Assembly: GCA_914767715.1 (NCBI GenBank)
Contig: OU612067.1
Location: 28,742,162-28,806,161, forward strand
DNA length: 64,000 nucleotides
Source: Membranipora membranacea
Lineage: Eukaryota; Bryozoa; Gymnolaemata; Cheilostomatida; Membraniporidae
Reading direction: 5' to 3'
The position numbers were made by a program, and so were the translations under genes. Below, one piece after another: positions 50,385 through 61,829 of the stretch. Within the stretch, counting starts at the first letter, position 1, and each line of letters starts with the position of its first letter. The notes under the pieces are model-generated. The model saw only the letters and a list, made by a program, of their open reading frames with translations, searched no databases and had not been told where the DNA came from.

Positions 50385-53300
50385 GTGAGCAGCATGTTCT
50401 TATTGTAGAAAGGGTTCTGAGCTCTAATTTAAGCCTATATTCGGAGTTGTCCCCTCTCCAGTTTGTATAATGTTATAATTATAATACTGATTTTATTTTT
50501 AAACTGCATAGTGTGCACGGAATGAGTAACCTGTAAGCGGCTGACATTGCATTATTACCGCCATCATTGAGTCCAAGCATTCCATAGCCAGCCCAGACTA
50601 ATGTTTAGCGGGCTATCTTCTTCAGTAAACAATAAAGGTTTATGTAGAAAATTATATTATCGGACCCAAAAATCATGTGAGTAGCAGGTGTTATACTCCC
50701 ATTCATGTTTCTAAGACTTAATGTAACTGCTCAGTGTGGCCTCTCTGGCGGGCAACTTGCTTTTGTGGTTAATACCATTATAGTGCAAACATACCAGCTT
50801 GTCATAGGTTTTCACACTCATTTCTTATGATATTTGGATTTTAGTTTAATGCTGCTGATGCTCCGGAGTATTTGGAGGATCATATCAGACCCGTGGCTTC
50901 CTTTAAATGTCAATACTGTAACTATAGCGATCCCAGTTACAAGGTTAGCATAAATTAAATAATCATCTCACAGATTTCAAAACTGTGTTCTGTATATACT
51001 CTTCCGCCGCACTCACAGACACCAGGTGACTATATTACTACCGCATTTCCTGACCCTGGGCTTTGTGTAGGTTGAAGGGGGGGGGAGGGTAGGAGGGATT
51101 AACAGCAACAAGAAACTGAGAGAACTTCATCCTTGTTACCCCAACCCACACAAAGCCCCAAGTCATGTAATGAAGTAGTCCTATGTAGGTGACACTTGGG
51201 TACTAGATTTCCCGAGTTCATTGAAGTCTGCTTCTCTGATAGCCGACTTATACTAAAAATTTTTCCTATCTAAACCAGAGCCTGTCACAAAACATTGTAG
51301 ACCAATTAGCCATTATCCCTGTAATATTCACTCAATATAGAAATGCTGCTCATGTTTTCTAGAGGCTGACTGTGCATGTCAAGAACTTTCACATCAATGA
51401 TGACGGCACAGTTAACAAACAGCTTCCTCTACCGTGGACCTCATCTACAAACACAGCAGGGGGTAACTCTAATCACACAGGTGAGCCAGGAGGAGGACCA
51501 TCACAGCCGTCAGACGATGAGCTCTCCTGTCCGTTCTGTCTCACCAGATTCCTCACTGCTGATGATCGTGACTTTCACAGACTCAAAAAATGTGGGCCTA
51601 AACAAAGAGTGAGTCCTTAGTTCATAATTTATGACAGGGATTATGTGATAATGAAGTGCCAATGTGAGAATATATTACTTTTGTATGTGTTGCCAGTTAG
51701 TCCTAGTGGCATTTGTTCGTCCGTCTTGATACCACAAACAGGCTCCCTAAACAAAGTTAATGGTGCATCTGAGACAATTTGTTATTTGGTTTCTGAACAT
51801 CGTATGACACATATAGCAAACAAAAATGTTTTCTTCATTAGTCGATTTGATTAAAATCAAATGAAAGAACTTGTAAGACTGCGAAATCCTGTCACACAAA
51901 TATTCAACACCATAAGTATTATCTACAATTCCAACTCTCAAGCGACTTAGTCCTGATAAGCTCAAGCGCTCAAATTCTGTCAAGATTGCTAGAAAATAAA
52001 TTTCCAGTATCAACCACATCCCAACAAGTGGGTAGGCTTGTAGATGATAATGGTGTACCCAGACAGAGTTTGAGTTTTGGTTCATGACAAGGAGTGAAAC
52101 AATAACTTGTACTGATGCATGGTATAGTCAGGTGGTTACCCATGATAAAGTTTTGTCAGATTTTCATGGTAAAAAAGTTCAATGCTCTACTTCAATTCAA
52201 TGCTCATAAGTAACTGTCTGACTATAACATGCATCGGTCTTTGGGTAGACTCTATACAAGTTATTGTTTCACTCCTTGTCATAAACCAAAACGCAGAGGT
52301 TATGTCAAACTACAATATCTATGGTGTATCATGACGTGTTCATTATTTCAGTATGAGGTGAAGAGAACCGCAGTACGAACACTGAACAAACACCTGATGT
52401 GTGCTGATAAGGGCTGTGGTAGAGCTCTATACTTCAGCGATCATCTGATGGCTATCAAACATCCTCGAGCCACTTTTGGAGCGTGTCACAGAAACAACGG
52501 ACAAGGTCACTACTTCTCGTGTTATATATGTGCTGCTAAACAACCAGCGGAATGGAAGGTGAGTAATACATACCGAATGCTAGACCAAGTTTAGTCCAGT
52601 TGCTCCCCTTCCACTAGTGATGCCACAGCGGCTTGACCAGCGGAAGGAAGCAACTGGAAAGCAAGCAATTGGATTCTAACACATTTCAAACTGGCATGTA
52701 GGTATGGCAGCCTTGCCCTCGTGGAAACCACTGGTTTGCTGTTTTGCTGAGGTTTTAAGATATCGACACTTGATTTTAGCCAGTATTATGTTCTGGAAGT
52801 GCGAGAGGACTACAGCGTGGCCCCCTGACCTATTTTGTTACTTTAACAGTTGATATGTGAAACAGGCTAGGGGGTTGGGGACAAGGAGTTAAGTTTATGG
52901 ACTTGTTCTTAGTGCGAGCTATATGAGCGTTAACAATCTCATGTATACTCATGTATACTCATGTATAAACTACTCAACTAAAGTGAAAATCAACTTGGCT
53001 CTTGTTGAGTAATATTGTTGAATTTTAAAACTCATCTTTTCTCTCATTTTGACTTAAGAAGCAGATAGGTAAACAAGTGGAGGGCAAAGTAGCTGCAAGA
53101 ATGAGAGCCGTGAGTAACCAGGTGAGTAGAAAATCTGTAGTAGGGGGGGGGCGTCGGGTGGGGGCTCAGACTACCTGTAGTAATGCTTATTATATGCTTA
53201 TTTGGGATAGGCTCTGAGAAAATTGAGACCATTTTTCTAAGGTAATTGAAGTCTATTCCTACCATTACGATACTATGACTTGGGTAGCCAATTATGATGA

Positions 53301-56300
53301 TAGCAATACTCACATCTGAGGACTGACTATTATTTTGTATTATGAGATTAGGAGTAAATGGTGTAGGTGCCATACCAACTAGATTTTGTATAACCCCATG
53401 CAACCATCACATGCCAAACTATTCATGAGCAGACACTTCCACCACATATATTATCAACAATTAAACTCAGAAATAGCCAGATAGTGCAGTTCATCTTGTT
53501 ATAAAGGCCAGAACAAGCGAAAGAAATAAATGAAAATTTTGTAAAACGTTTTTTTTATCTGGTTGAGACATTTGCCTAGTTCAAGCCATTTGTTTTGAAA
53601 TTTGACTTTTATTTTCAAAGCTACAATGGTTTTACCAAATAAAATGCCCTAAATGTAAATTGATCGTTTGCTTCTGTATGATGTTTGACGGAGGAAAAAA
53701 TGTAGATAATCGACTGGATGAGGACAGATGACCCCTTTGTAGCTCACTTAATTATGTATAAGTTTGTCCTCATCTGATAAAATTATCATCACGTTGTACA
53801 ACTCATGAAACAAACCTGTATTTTCTTCCCTCATTTAATCATAGTTGGATCTAGCTGCTGCTAAGAAGCAGGATATGGAGGTGGACACAGTACTTAACGA
53901 GACGGTAGAGCTGAGCCTCCCAGCTGATAGAGAAAAGATGGTGGAACTTCAGGCTATGAAGAGTTGGGACTTTACTACTTGGAAGCAATGCTCAGAGCAC
54001 CTTGTATCAGAACATAAGGTATGGATCATAACCCAGCCAACAACCCACCCACCCACAAGACACATTGGCGGGCCTAATCAGATTATGTCACCATTCTAGT
54101 GAGATAATGGTTTGTTGGCAAAGTGATTTATATGTAAACTGTATGTAGATTTTAACCCAATTGAAACAACTTGGCGCTATCCTGGTCCATCTTATCTTGC
54201 GGTGCTGTATTATACCGATGTCTACCATACTGACATGGAGACTACACTATTATCATGTGTATCTCTGATCGTTAGAGTAAATTTAGTTTGAGTACTTAGC
54301 TTTTTTTCTGCCCCTAATTAATGAAATTGGCCATGAGTCGTTGCACCAAATTCCTATGATGGTACTCGTGCTAAGTGAATTAATTCATTCTCTTTTGATC
54401 AAAGATATGCATGCAGTAGTATATCACGTCATCAGTGTGGGTGACTACATACAATGTTCTGAGTCACATAGGCACAGCAATATGTCAGTCTTAACGTCTC
54501 TTCTCTATCCCGCCCTGCAGTTATAACGGAGAGTTAATGATTTTGGTACTTAATTTGGTGAATGTATCACGGTAGGCTTGTGTGTACAGACTAACTGTTT
54601 GATTATTCTGTTTCAGGACTCCATATTACTTCCTCCAAAATGTGGTATATGTATAAAAGCTATAAACTGCTGTAATGATATGTGTGCTCACGTATTCAAC
54701 AGTGAAGTAGAGTATATCGATAACTGTGTACTCAACCTGAAACGCAGGCTCAGTAAGAAAATGATTAAAAAGGGGTAAGTTCTCTGAAGTGATCATGTCA
54801 TGCAAAAATGTACAATCAATGGGTCTGTTATCTTATCATACTATGGACAAAGTTGTAGAAGTTGAGGCTTTCTTGATGAGCTATGCTCTGTATATTTTTC
54901 GTATCGAGGCTAAGAATATGCATCATTTGGTAAAGAATATGTACCGTGCCCCTATTGATATTTTATTTTACTGCTCCATAAGAATTTACCGTTTTACCCC
55001 GTAGTATATAATCACTGATTGGGTTGTCTGTTTATCAGATCTAACAAGTTCAGTGCCATGCATGATAACCACTTTCATAGCTCAATGTGAACACAAATTT
55101 GTTTTCATAAACATAGGCATTGCCCGCTTGTCACCATGGGAACTTGGCCGCTTCTAGTATTACGGCTTTCTTTGGTTTATTGCCTTTTAACATGATAGTT
55201 ATTTTGCTTTTAATATACTGTTTTGTTTTGGTTACAGGAATGTTTTCGGTATCACTAAGGACTTTGCAGCGGATAAGATGTTGTTTACAGACATCTCTAA
55301 TGATATGTCTGCTACATTTAATCCTCATACTGAGGATGTCAATGTGAGTCCAAGTATACATTAGCTGTAGGATAGTCGGGGTCTATCTTCAAATCGTTCT
55401 TAATCGTAAACTCAGCAACTTACTGAGCAACAAAAGAAAGTGAACGCATAACCAAGCCGTTAGATCATCCAAGTTGTTGATATATATGCCAATGAACTTG
55501 GGATGACAATGATTAATTGTGATTTTTTAGTCTGTAAACCAGCGTTCGAGGTGTGATAGAAAATACAACCCTAACTTGCAACCTGTGGGTCTTTTTTTTT
55601 ATCTAGAGTTCATAATCTGTTTTCCTGTTCTGGTGGACGCGAAAATTCAAAACCTCTGTATGTGCGGCCCAAATAGTCTTAAATCTCTATTTTATCAGAC
55701 AAGCATCTTTGCGTGTTAATCTCTATTTAAATCAGACAAGATTTGTAATCATAAATGACTGAGGATTTTTGTTCTGATAACAGACACCGATAGTTAGCGG
55801 AGTGAATCTCTATTCCTCCCGGAGTAAGAGGTACATATGTAGAACATGTGGTATGGGCTTCTCTACAGCAACCAGGCGAGATAAACATGTCTATTCTAAC
55901 ACATGTGTCAAAGAGCAGGTAAGATGTTGTGCTGAATTGGTTTTAGCTGTATAATTGGGGGTTTTTTCCTTCATTGATGCAAAGAGGACAACTTGGTCCA
56001 ACTTGTTACGTATAGCGGCAAAAGAATGCCTCTCAATACAACATCGGAACTAAAGCGATTGATAACACTTGTATTTTTTTTTCTGCGTCCAATTTAAAAC
56101 TGCTGAAGTGACTGATATTTGTAGTAATCTATGATTTGTAGTAGTGATGAAAGTCTTTTCTAACTCCCAATTTGGTTACCTGACTCCTAATCACTGAACT
56201 CAGGGAATTTGATATTCTATTTCACTTCCATTCACACTTTGCTGACTGAAAGGTAAAAGTCTAACAGTCTATGAGCTTCTCTATGATGTATATCTGTAGG

Positions 56301-56616
56301 TAGAGAAGAAGTTTAGCTGTTCAGTGTGTAGTCGGAGGTTTATAACCCGACGTATGTTAGTTAATCATGAGACGTGGTGTCTATATAAGGATAAGAGAGA
56401 TAAGCTACTAGCAGCAGAAGAGCAGAGATCAGCAGCAGAGGCTCAACTCAATAATGAGAATGAGAATCCGGCAGCAGTCTCGGGTAAGATAATCTTACTT
56501 CTACATGATTAAACTAGTAATAGTTCATTTCTAATATATGCAGCTGTTTTAGGCACAATTGAGCAAACCTCAATAGTACGACAACAGGGTGTAGTTAAAT
56601 TTAGTTTCTATTGTTG

Positions 56617-56647
<31 letters not shown>

Positions 56648-59600
56648 ACTCTCACTCGCACTCTCACAAAAACACTACAACTTTTAACTCTTTACCAATA
56701 CAGATACGCTCATTTTAAACAGCTACTATCAAAGCATCTTGACAATTTTTATTACTCATGCATTTTTTTTCTCCTCGCTTAACCTTATTTTTTAGATATT
56801 TTTTCTGTCACTGCATGAAAATCATTCAAAAAGATGATTGTAGATTAACAAAAGAAAAAAAAAATTTATGTTATCGGTTATAGCTGATGGGGACACTACT
56901 GTAGACAGTACCAGTGCTATAGATTCTACCTCCACAGGCTTAGACAGCTCAATAGTCATACAGGATAACAACCTCAAACCTAAAACTAAGAGAAAACGAG
57001 CTACAGACTTCAGATGTAACATACTCGGCTGTTCTATGTAAGTATAGATCTGATGTAATCACTCTGTACCTTCTCTATACACTAGGTCTCATTTGACCGC
57101 CCTAAATAATGGCCCTGCAGGTGGCTGGTGTGGGGGAGATAACCTGAACCATCGCCCGGCGGCTACTCTTTTTTCGAAGAGGCAGAGGGGGATCTTTATA
57201 CTGTGTGTAAGCACAAAGTAGAGCTCCAATATCTATGGTTTGGATCAGAACAGACCTTGCTAGGATGAATGGCTTGCCAGTGCCAAATCAGAAATGACAG
57301 CCGGTGCAGGGAATCGAACCCGGATCATAAGATCACAAGTCCTTACCTTAACCATCAGACCACTCCTTCATCGTTATGGAGAGCTTTAGGGATATTTTGA
57401 TATGGTTTTGGCTGATTAAAACTGTGTTGAGTCCTACAATACTATGAAGTACTTGTGAGAGAGCAAATATATAAATATTAAATTTGATAGGAGGCCAATT
57501 AAATCTACTTCAGACTTGGCATCCATATTTTCACACTCGCCTTGGATTAAATACTGTTTACAGATCTATGTTATTCATATACTTACTAATTCTACTCTGA
57601 CCATTTATAGAGGGTTCAGCTCTGAGACAGAAAAGGATGTACATCTCAAGTGTCATGTCAACAACTCGATTACCTACAAGTGCTGCTTCTGTGAATACAG
57701 TCCTAATGTCAGCATTAACTGGTACCCTCTGAAGGAGCACATCATAGCTAAACATCCGGGTCATATCCCTCCGGAGTTTGAGTGTAATATATGCAGTAAG
57801 TATATAATAACCAGCCAAACGGTCGTGTTGGGGAGTTAGGATGTTATAGATGTTAGAATCAAGTTGTAAAAATTCTCTTGTCTTTGAGAAGGGGCTGGCG
57901 GACGTAACTCGAATCAACCTGGGTTCAGGTCTCAGAGACCCTTAGAACTCAAGCGTTGTAGCAATTAAATCGTTGCTGTTGAAAAATAGCTGAGCTTGCT
58001 GTTATCTATATGGGGAGAGCTGCAGACCCATTTTGACAGACTACTGTTTCCTAGATTCAGATAATAATCCTGCCTGTATTTACTGAAGGCTGCTCCAGAA
58101 CTTTGATGATCTGCACTAATTAAGTTGTATTAATTTGTCATTTTTTCAGATAAGGGATTTGCTAAGCTTAGTAAGTATGAAGAGCACGCCATCAAACACT
58201 CCTCAGTGAAGTCTCATACATGTATAGAATGTGGAGTTAAGTTTAAACAGGAGACAGGGCTGAGGACTCATGTACAATTTGAACATGGTACAGACGAAGC
58301 CAAGTGAGTATCAGTGAATTTTTTAGTTAAATGATCATCCACCCTACAGAAGTATAGTATCAGCTGGAAGAAAAGTTAACCATGTACTAAACTCTAGCTA
58401 ATATTTAATCCTCGATAGTGTCTGAATGAGTCAAAATCAGCATAAAATAAAGTTCATAGTTGAATTTCCAATTCCAAACAAATAATATCATCATACGCTT
58501 AGTAAAGCTATGATTTCTATCTTCTGTACAGTGACAGATATCCTAAGGATAAATTGTTGAGCAAGTATAAAATGTCATATTGAACATTTAGAGAAGTGAT
58601 ACTTATGTTTAGACGTAAACATTAATATCAAATTATCAGATTCAGTATTCCGCCTCAGTAATTGGGGGTTGTTTCAACTTGCAAAAGTTATGAGAGGACA
58701 ACTTCCAACTTTGAAAGTACTATTATCCTTCTATGATCATTTTTGTTCACAGAGAGTACGCCCGTGAAGCTCAGAAGGGGCGGATGGCTAATATCCCCAC
58801 AGTCAGTAACGCTACACTCCTGTGTTATGTATGTGGATACAGTACAACTAGTAGAAGTTACTATAAAACTCACATGAATATTCATAAGGGTGTCAAACCT
58901 TACAGGTATGGACTGACTCACTTTAAATGATATATTACATTTGGTAATTCTATGTGATCTCCCCACACACCACAAATCCACTGGTGTGTGTTCTTTGACA
59001 TACCTGAGCTTGATTAGAGTGTGCTATATCATTCTCAATTATTTGAACGTGCCTTAGACATGCTAGTCTATTGTAATCATATAGCTTTTCCTCATAGTAG
59101 ATAAAGTAAGCCACGAGCTAATGGTCTTAGGATGGCAATTACTCATGAGATCTTGGAATGAAGTTAGAACCGGCTTACTTATCTTTGTCTGTTTTATTAT
59201 TTCAGTTGTAAGTTCTGTGACTATTCCTCTGTGGACTCCACATGTTTCAAACGTCACATGTGGCGTCACCAGGAAAAGAAGCCATATAAGTGTGCCTACT
59301 GCCCGTTTGACGGCATCCAGCGCTCTCAAATAATCGCTCATATGAAGAGCAAACACAATGTGTGGCCTGAAGACGCTAGGAAACTGATTACGTGAGTAAT
59401 CGGATAACCCAAGTTAATCCTCTCATGGAAACTCATCTTATATAGCCCTTGGCATATACTTGCTACATTATAATTGTATGTTATGTACGTTATATCAGGG
59501 AGGGTGGGATGAATCCCACCCTCCCTGGTTATATAGCAACACAGGTATATTCAAGCTATATATCAGGGGTTGTGTCCTCCTTGATATTAGTTGGACAACT

Positions 59601-61182
59601 CCAAAGTACAGGTACAAAACATTTGCTGTGCTCACAAAAATCACAGCATAGGCTTTTCATGAACTTTCTTGAATTCAATCAGCCACCTGCATGAGAATTA
59701 TATCACACACACGGTACTCCCATATAGCTACTGTCATTAATGTATGCATATTAGAAAGGCTTCATTAGAGAGGCTATGTATGCGGCATTATTAGTACCAT
59801 TAGTATTAGTATTAAAAGATGTTTCATTGTTTGTTGGCAGGCATATAAGCGGCAGAGCATCACACAACCCCAAGGGTACAGCTGGCAGTAACAGTATAGC
59901 TGTCACTTCTGAAACTGCTGCTGATGATGTAGAGTTATCTGCTGCTTCTGGAACTATTCATGTGGAACATCAGGTACTATTATAAGGCTACTATAACTAT
60001 CATAAGATCATCATGCAGCAGCATTTCTCTTGTATCCTGAGATGCTTGGGAGCAGTCTTCAAAGTCAACTTTCTGGTACTTGACACTCAATGGGAAGAGG
60101 AAGAGATCTCTTCTTCTCCCCCATTGACTAAATTTGGTTCATAACAGACTAGCAGTTTTTTTTACATTGCAATATTAACTATATAGTGGTGTTATTTCTG
60201 GTTGTTACAGTTGGTCTCCACAACAGCTGATGGTACTCTGATCACCACCTCAGCTGCCGATTCTGCAGTAGCTGCCGGAGGTATAGAAGTGGTGGATACA
60301 TCAGGGGGAGTGGTGACTCAGGGGGAGGATGTGGAGGGTACTACTACAGCTACTGTTAGTATAGTTAATCCTGACGGCAGTGAGACACAGATACCCGTAG
60401 AACTGGTGAGTCTGAATATAATATAATGATTATTAATCATACAACAAGTTTGGGATTGCTGACTCAGATCCTGGTTGTTTGAGCCATTTGATCAATATGA
60501 GGCAGACTTTTGGATCAAAATTTCTGCTATTGCTTTGCTCATACAACGTGGTCTTTCAACAAGGGTAATTTTCTGCCTCACTTTTTACTGAGAACATATC
60601 TAGTTTTGTCACGTGGCAAGATGTTTGGGAATGATATCCTGGTCAGATAACAATTTTGGCAAGTTTTTTTATCAGAAGACCTCTACTGGATCTCTTGTTT
60701 AGTCTGTGCCTTGAAACTGCATTTATTGTTTGTTGTCCCATCATAAAACATGAAGGGGGATAATCTTACTTTCTCAGGTCAAATAGGAGACACTATGACC
60801 ACCCTGAGATCAAAACAGAATTGCATCTTAGGGGCCCGAGTTTATCAATATTTCATCCTCTGCTTTATGTAGCCTGTAAGGTTAGAAGCTGTCCTGACAC
60901 CTCAGGCTATGTATGTGATCCCTTAGTATACTGATTGAATTTGTTTGCCTATTTTAGATAACACAAGCGGCTCAAGGTCTGGCAGCTGGTACTAATGTAC
61001 AGGTAGCCTACGGAGATTATATGATTAACTACATGTTAGAGAAGACAGGGGAAGGCAGCGAGGACGAACGGACAGAGGATCATATGGATACTACCACTGA
61101 GGCTGTAGTAGAGGCTGGTGTGGAGACAACTCAGGAATATACGACTACCTTAGTGGATGAACAGCAGGCACAAACTCAGTGA
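47891..61182 (+). CDS. C2H2 zinc-finger protein, 21 coding exons, 1167 residues (whole-gene entry)
   Basis: Exons: 47891-48008, 48665-48980, 49399-49588, 50262-50384, 50845-50943, 51363-51608, 52352-52558, 53059-53121, 53845-54018, 54617-54774, 55238-55343, 55784-55918, 56300-56483, 56884-57037, 57611-57795, 58150-58303, 58753-58905, 59206-59391, 59841-59973, 60211-60405, 60958-61182 (TGA). The total of 3504 nt is divisible by three, and all junctions are in phase. It is probably a nuclear DNA- or RNA-binding regulator: about ten C2H2/C2HC fingers, a basic nuclear-localisation stretch (KPKTKRKR) and acidic Gln/Thr-rich ends. The ATG is the first in its exon; TTGACAG about 30 bases earlier may be an acceptor after a 5' UTR exon. 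The exon 1 donor (GTCGGT) is weak but the phase fits. I cannot name an orthologue; the spread of CxxCxY fingers recalls REST- or ZFAT-like proteins. Confidence 0.88.
49749..49859. repeat. 37-bp tandem repeat, three copies
   Basis: Units start at 49749, 49786 and 49823 (AAAACCTCCTATCCAGTTAT, then ACACTCGATTCTCATAC). The copies are identical but for one or two changes (ATCGAG in the third). It is in intron 3 of the zinc-finger gene. The near identity implies recent expansion. Confidence 0.95.
50406..50456 (-). repeat. Dispersed repeat, copy 2 (see 13376-13425)
   Basis: CTAATTTAAGCCTATATTCG followed by GAGTTGTCC is the near-exact reverse complement of 13380-13420. It lies just after exon 4 of the zinc-finger gene. 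Confidence 0.6.
50845..54774 (+). CDS. Zinc-finger gene exons 5-10: fingers 2-3 and Cys-rich segments
   Basis: Finger 2 is split by an intron (CQYCNYSDPSYK | RLTVHVKNFH, residues 271-292). Finger 3 (CPFCLTRFLTADDRDFHRLK..C, ~338-359) ends in Cys, so it is C2HC. Exon 7 has CADKGCGRALYFSDHLMAIK and CYICAAK. Exon 9 has CSEHLVSEH, the second half of a finger. Exon 10 has CGICIKAINCC and is Lys-rich at the end (KRRLSKKMIKKG). Some of these Cys/His sets are too irregular to be sure they bind zinc. Confidence 0.82.
52074..52292. mobile_element. Long inverted repeat, probable MITE-like hairpin element
   Basis: The outer 38 bases (52074-52111, starting GTTTTGGTTCATGACAAGG) match the reverse complement of 52255-52292 with one mismatch. 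The inner parts GATGCATGGTATAGTCAG and CTGACTATAACATGCATC pair as well, with an 18-base insertion in the right arm. About 80 bases separate the arms. It lies in intron 6 of the zinc-finger gene, 60 bases before exon 7. I find no clear target duplication. Confidence 0.75.
55238..57037 (+). CDS. Zinc-finger gene exons 11-14: two C2HC fingers, coil, nuclear signal
   Basis: Exon 12: CRTCGMGFSTATRRDKHVYS ending in Cys. Exon 13: CSVCSRRFITRRMLVNHETW ending in Cys, then an Ala/Glu/Gln helix (KLLAAEEQRSAAEAQLNNEN). Exon 14: Ser/Thr/Asp-rich, then KPKTKRKRATDFRC, a likely nuclear localisation signal just before the next finger begins (CNILGC). Confidence 0.82.
56617..56667. repeat. (CT)n microsatellite
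   Basis: A CT run of about 27 bases, followed by CTCACT/CTCGCA variants, in intron 13 of the zinc-finger gene. Confidence 0.93.
57110..57372 (-). mobile_element. tRNA-derived SINE, family 2
   Basis: On the minus strand: GTGGTCTGATGGTTAAGGTA (A box region) and ATCCGGGTTCGATTCCCTGC (B box region), then a body with TTTCTGATTTGGCACTGGCA. Head and body differ from family 1. A decayed relative is at 34130-34370. It lies in intron 14 of the zinc-finger gene, opposite to it. The distal end is approximate. Confidence 0.7.
57611..59391 (+). CDS. Zinc-finger gene exons 15-18: main finger cluster
   Basis: Residues ~758-983. Six or seven fingers: CCFCEYSPNVSINW..LKEHI..KH; CNIC | NKGFAKLSKYEEHAIKH (intron in the finger); CIECGVKFKQETGLRTHVQ..H; CYVCGYSTTSRSYYKTHMNIH; KGVKPYSC linker; CKFCDYSSVDSTCFKRHMWRH; QEKKPYKC linker; CAYCPFDGIQRSQIIAHMKSKH. 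The KPY linkers are of the DNA-binding type (TGEKPY-like), so the last three fingers are the best candidates for sequence-specific DNA contact. Confidence 0.9.
59496..59527. repeat. Perfect 15-bp palindrome with 2-base spacer
   Basis: CAGGGAGGGTGGGAT (59496-59510), GA, ATCCCACCCTCCCTG (59513-59527). It is very GC-rich for this window. It lies in intron 18 of the zinc-finger gene, about 105 bases past the exon 18 donor. In RNA it would form a very stable stem with an impossible 2-base loop, so the top pairs must open; in DNA it could extrude as a cruciform. Confidence 0.95.
59841..61182 (+). CDS. Zinc-finger gene exons 19-21: C-terminal activation-like region
   Basis: Residues ~984-1167, with no fingers after the T-H-I-S tail of the last. 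Exon 20: TTADGTLITTSAADS, NPDGSETQIPVELITQAAQ; exon 21: acidic with EAVVEAGVETTQEY and the end DEQQAQTQ. Both the TTSAADS block and the N-x-DGS...Q block repeat those of exon 2 in the same order, so the two ends of the protein look duplicated from one module. Confidence 0.85.
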
Positions 61183-61460
61183 TAAAATACTGATATACAG
61201 TCAGCTAGTTAGTACTGAGAAAACTAATAAGTGTTTTGGTTATCAATGAACTTACAAATGACATCAATTTCATTTTCAATCCTTCTGTCCTTTCTCATGG
61301 AGGAATTATTTGAATTCTTACGTATATTTTGGCTATTTTATAGCCCGATATCAGACAATAAATTTCTGGCACGTTATTCATATTATTTGCTATTTTAACT
61401 TCATAATTATCATTATGTTGCAGTGATATTGATGATTGTATTATGACTATATTATTCATG

Positions 61461-61466
61461 TTTATT
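61461..61466 (-). promoter_or_regulatory. Candidate poly(A) signal of the minus-strand gene at 61.8 kb
   Basis: AATAAA on the minus strand, about 365 bases after the stop codon at 61830. It lies inside the presumed 3' UTR of the convergent zinc-finger gene. Confidence 0.35.
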
Positions 61467-61536
61467 GTTGATACTTTCAGCTAAAGTTATATATCACCCA
61501 TATTGGGTACATACTGTACATAATGTAATTAACATC

Positions 61537-61542
61537 AATAAA
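61537..61542 (+). promoter_or_regulatory. Candidate poly(A) signal of the zinc-finger gene
   Basis: AATAAA 355 bases after the TGA at 61182 (ATCAATAAAATC context). No other canonical signal lies nearer in the plus strand that I noticed. Confidence 0.5.
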
Positions 61543-61829
61543 ATCAACTCTACAACTCAGGAAAAAAGCTGACTTCTGAAAAGAGTAATCTGTTAAACAT
61601 GTTATGCACACCATCTAAAATGCCGGTATAAAACAATAACTTGCATAGATTAAAAAGGCTGTAAATAAATACATCTAGAGTTATTCAATTTAATTGAGCA
61701 AAGGGTAAGGACAAGAATTATTAGCAATCAAATTAGTAAAGTCGACCAATTTGAGCTAAGTTGCCATGATGTAAGAACTTACTCCTATTGATAACCAGCA
61801 TGTCTTGTGACTCTCTGACTAATTGACCC

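Noticed and set aside
53044-53403. 119-codon minus-strand frame
   Set aside because: It overlaps exon 8 of the zinc-finger gene and a G-rich intron start; no domain.
57558-57917. 119-codon minus-strand frame
   Set aside because: It is antisense to exon 15 of the zinc-finger gene, which has clear fingers on the plus strand.
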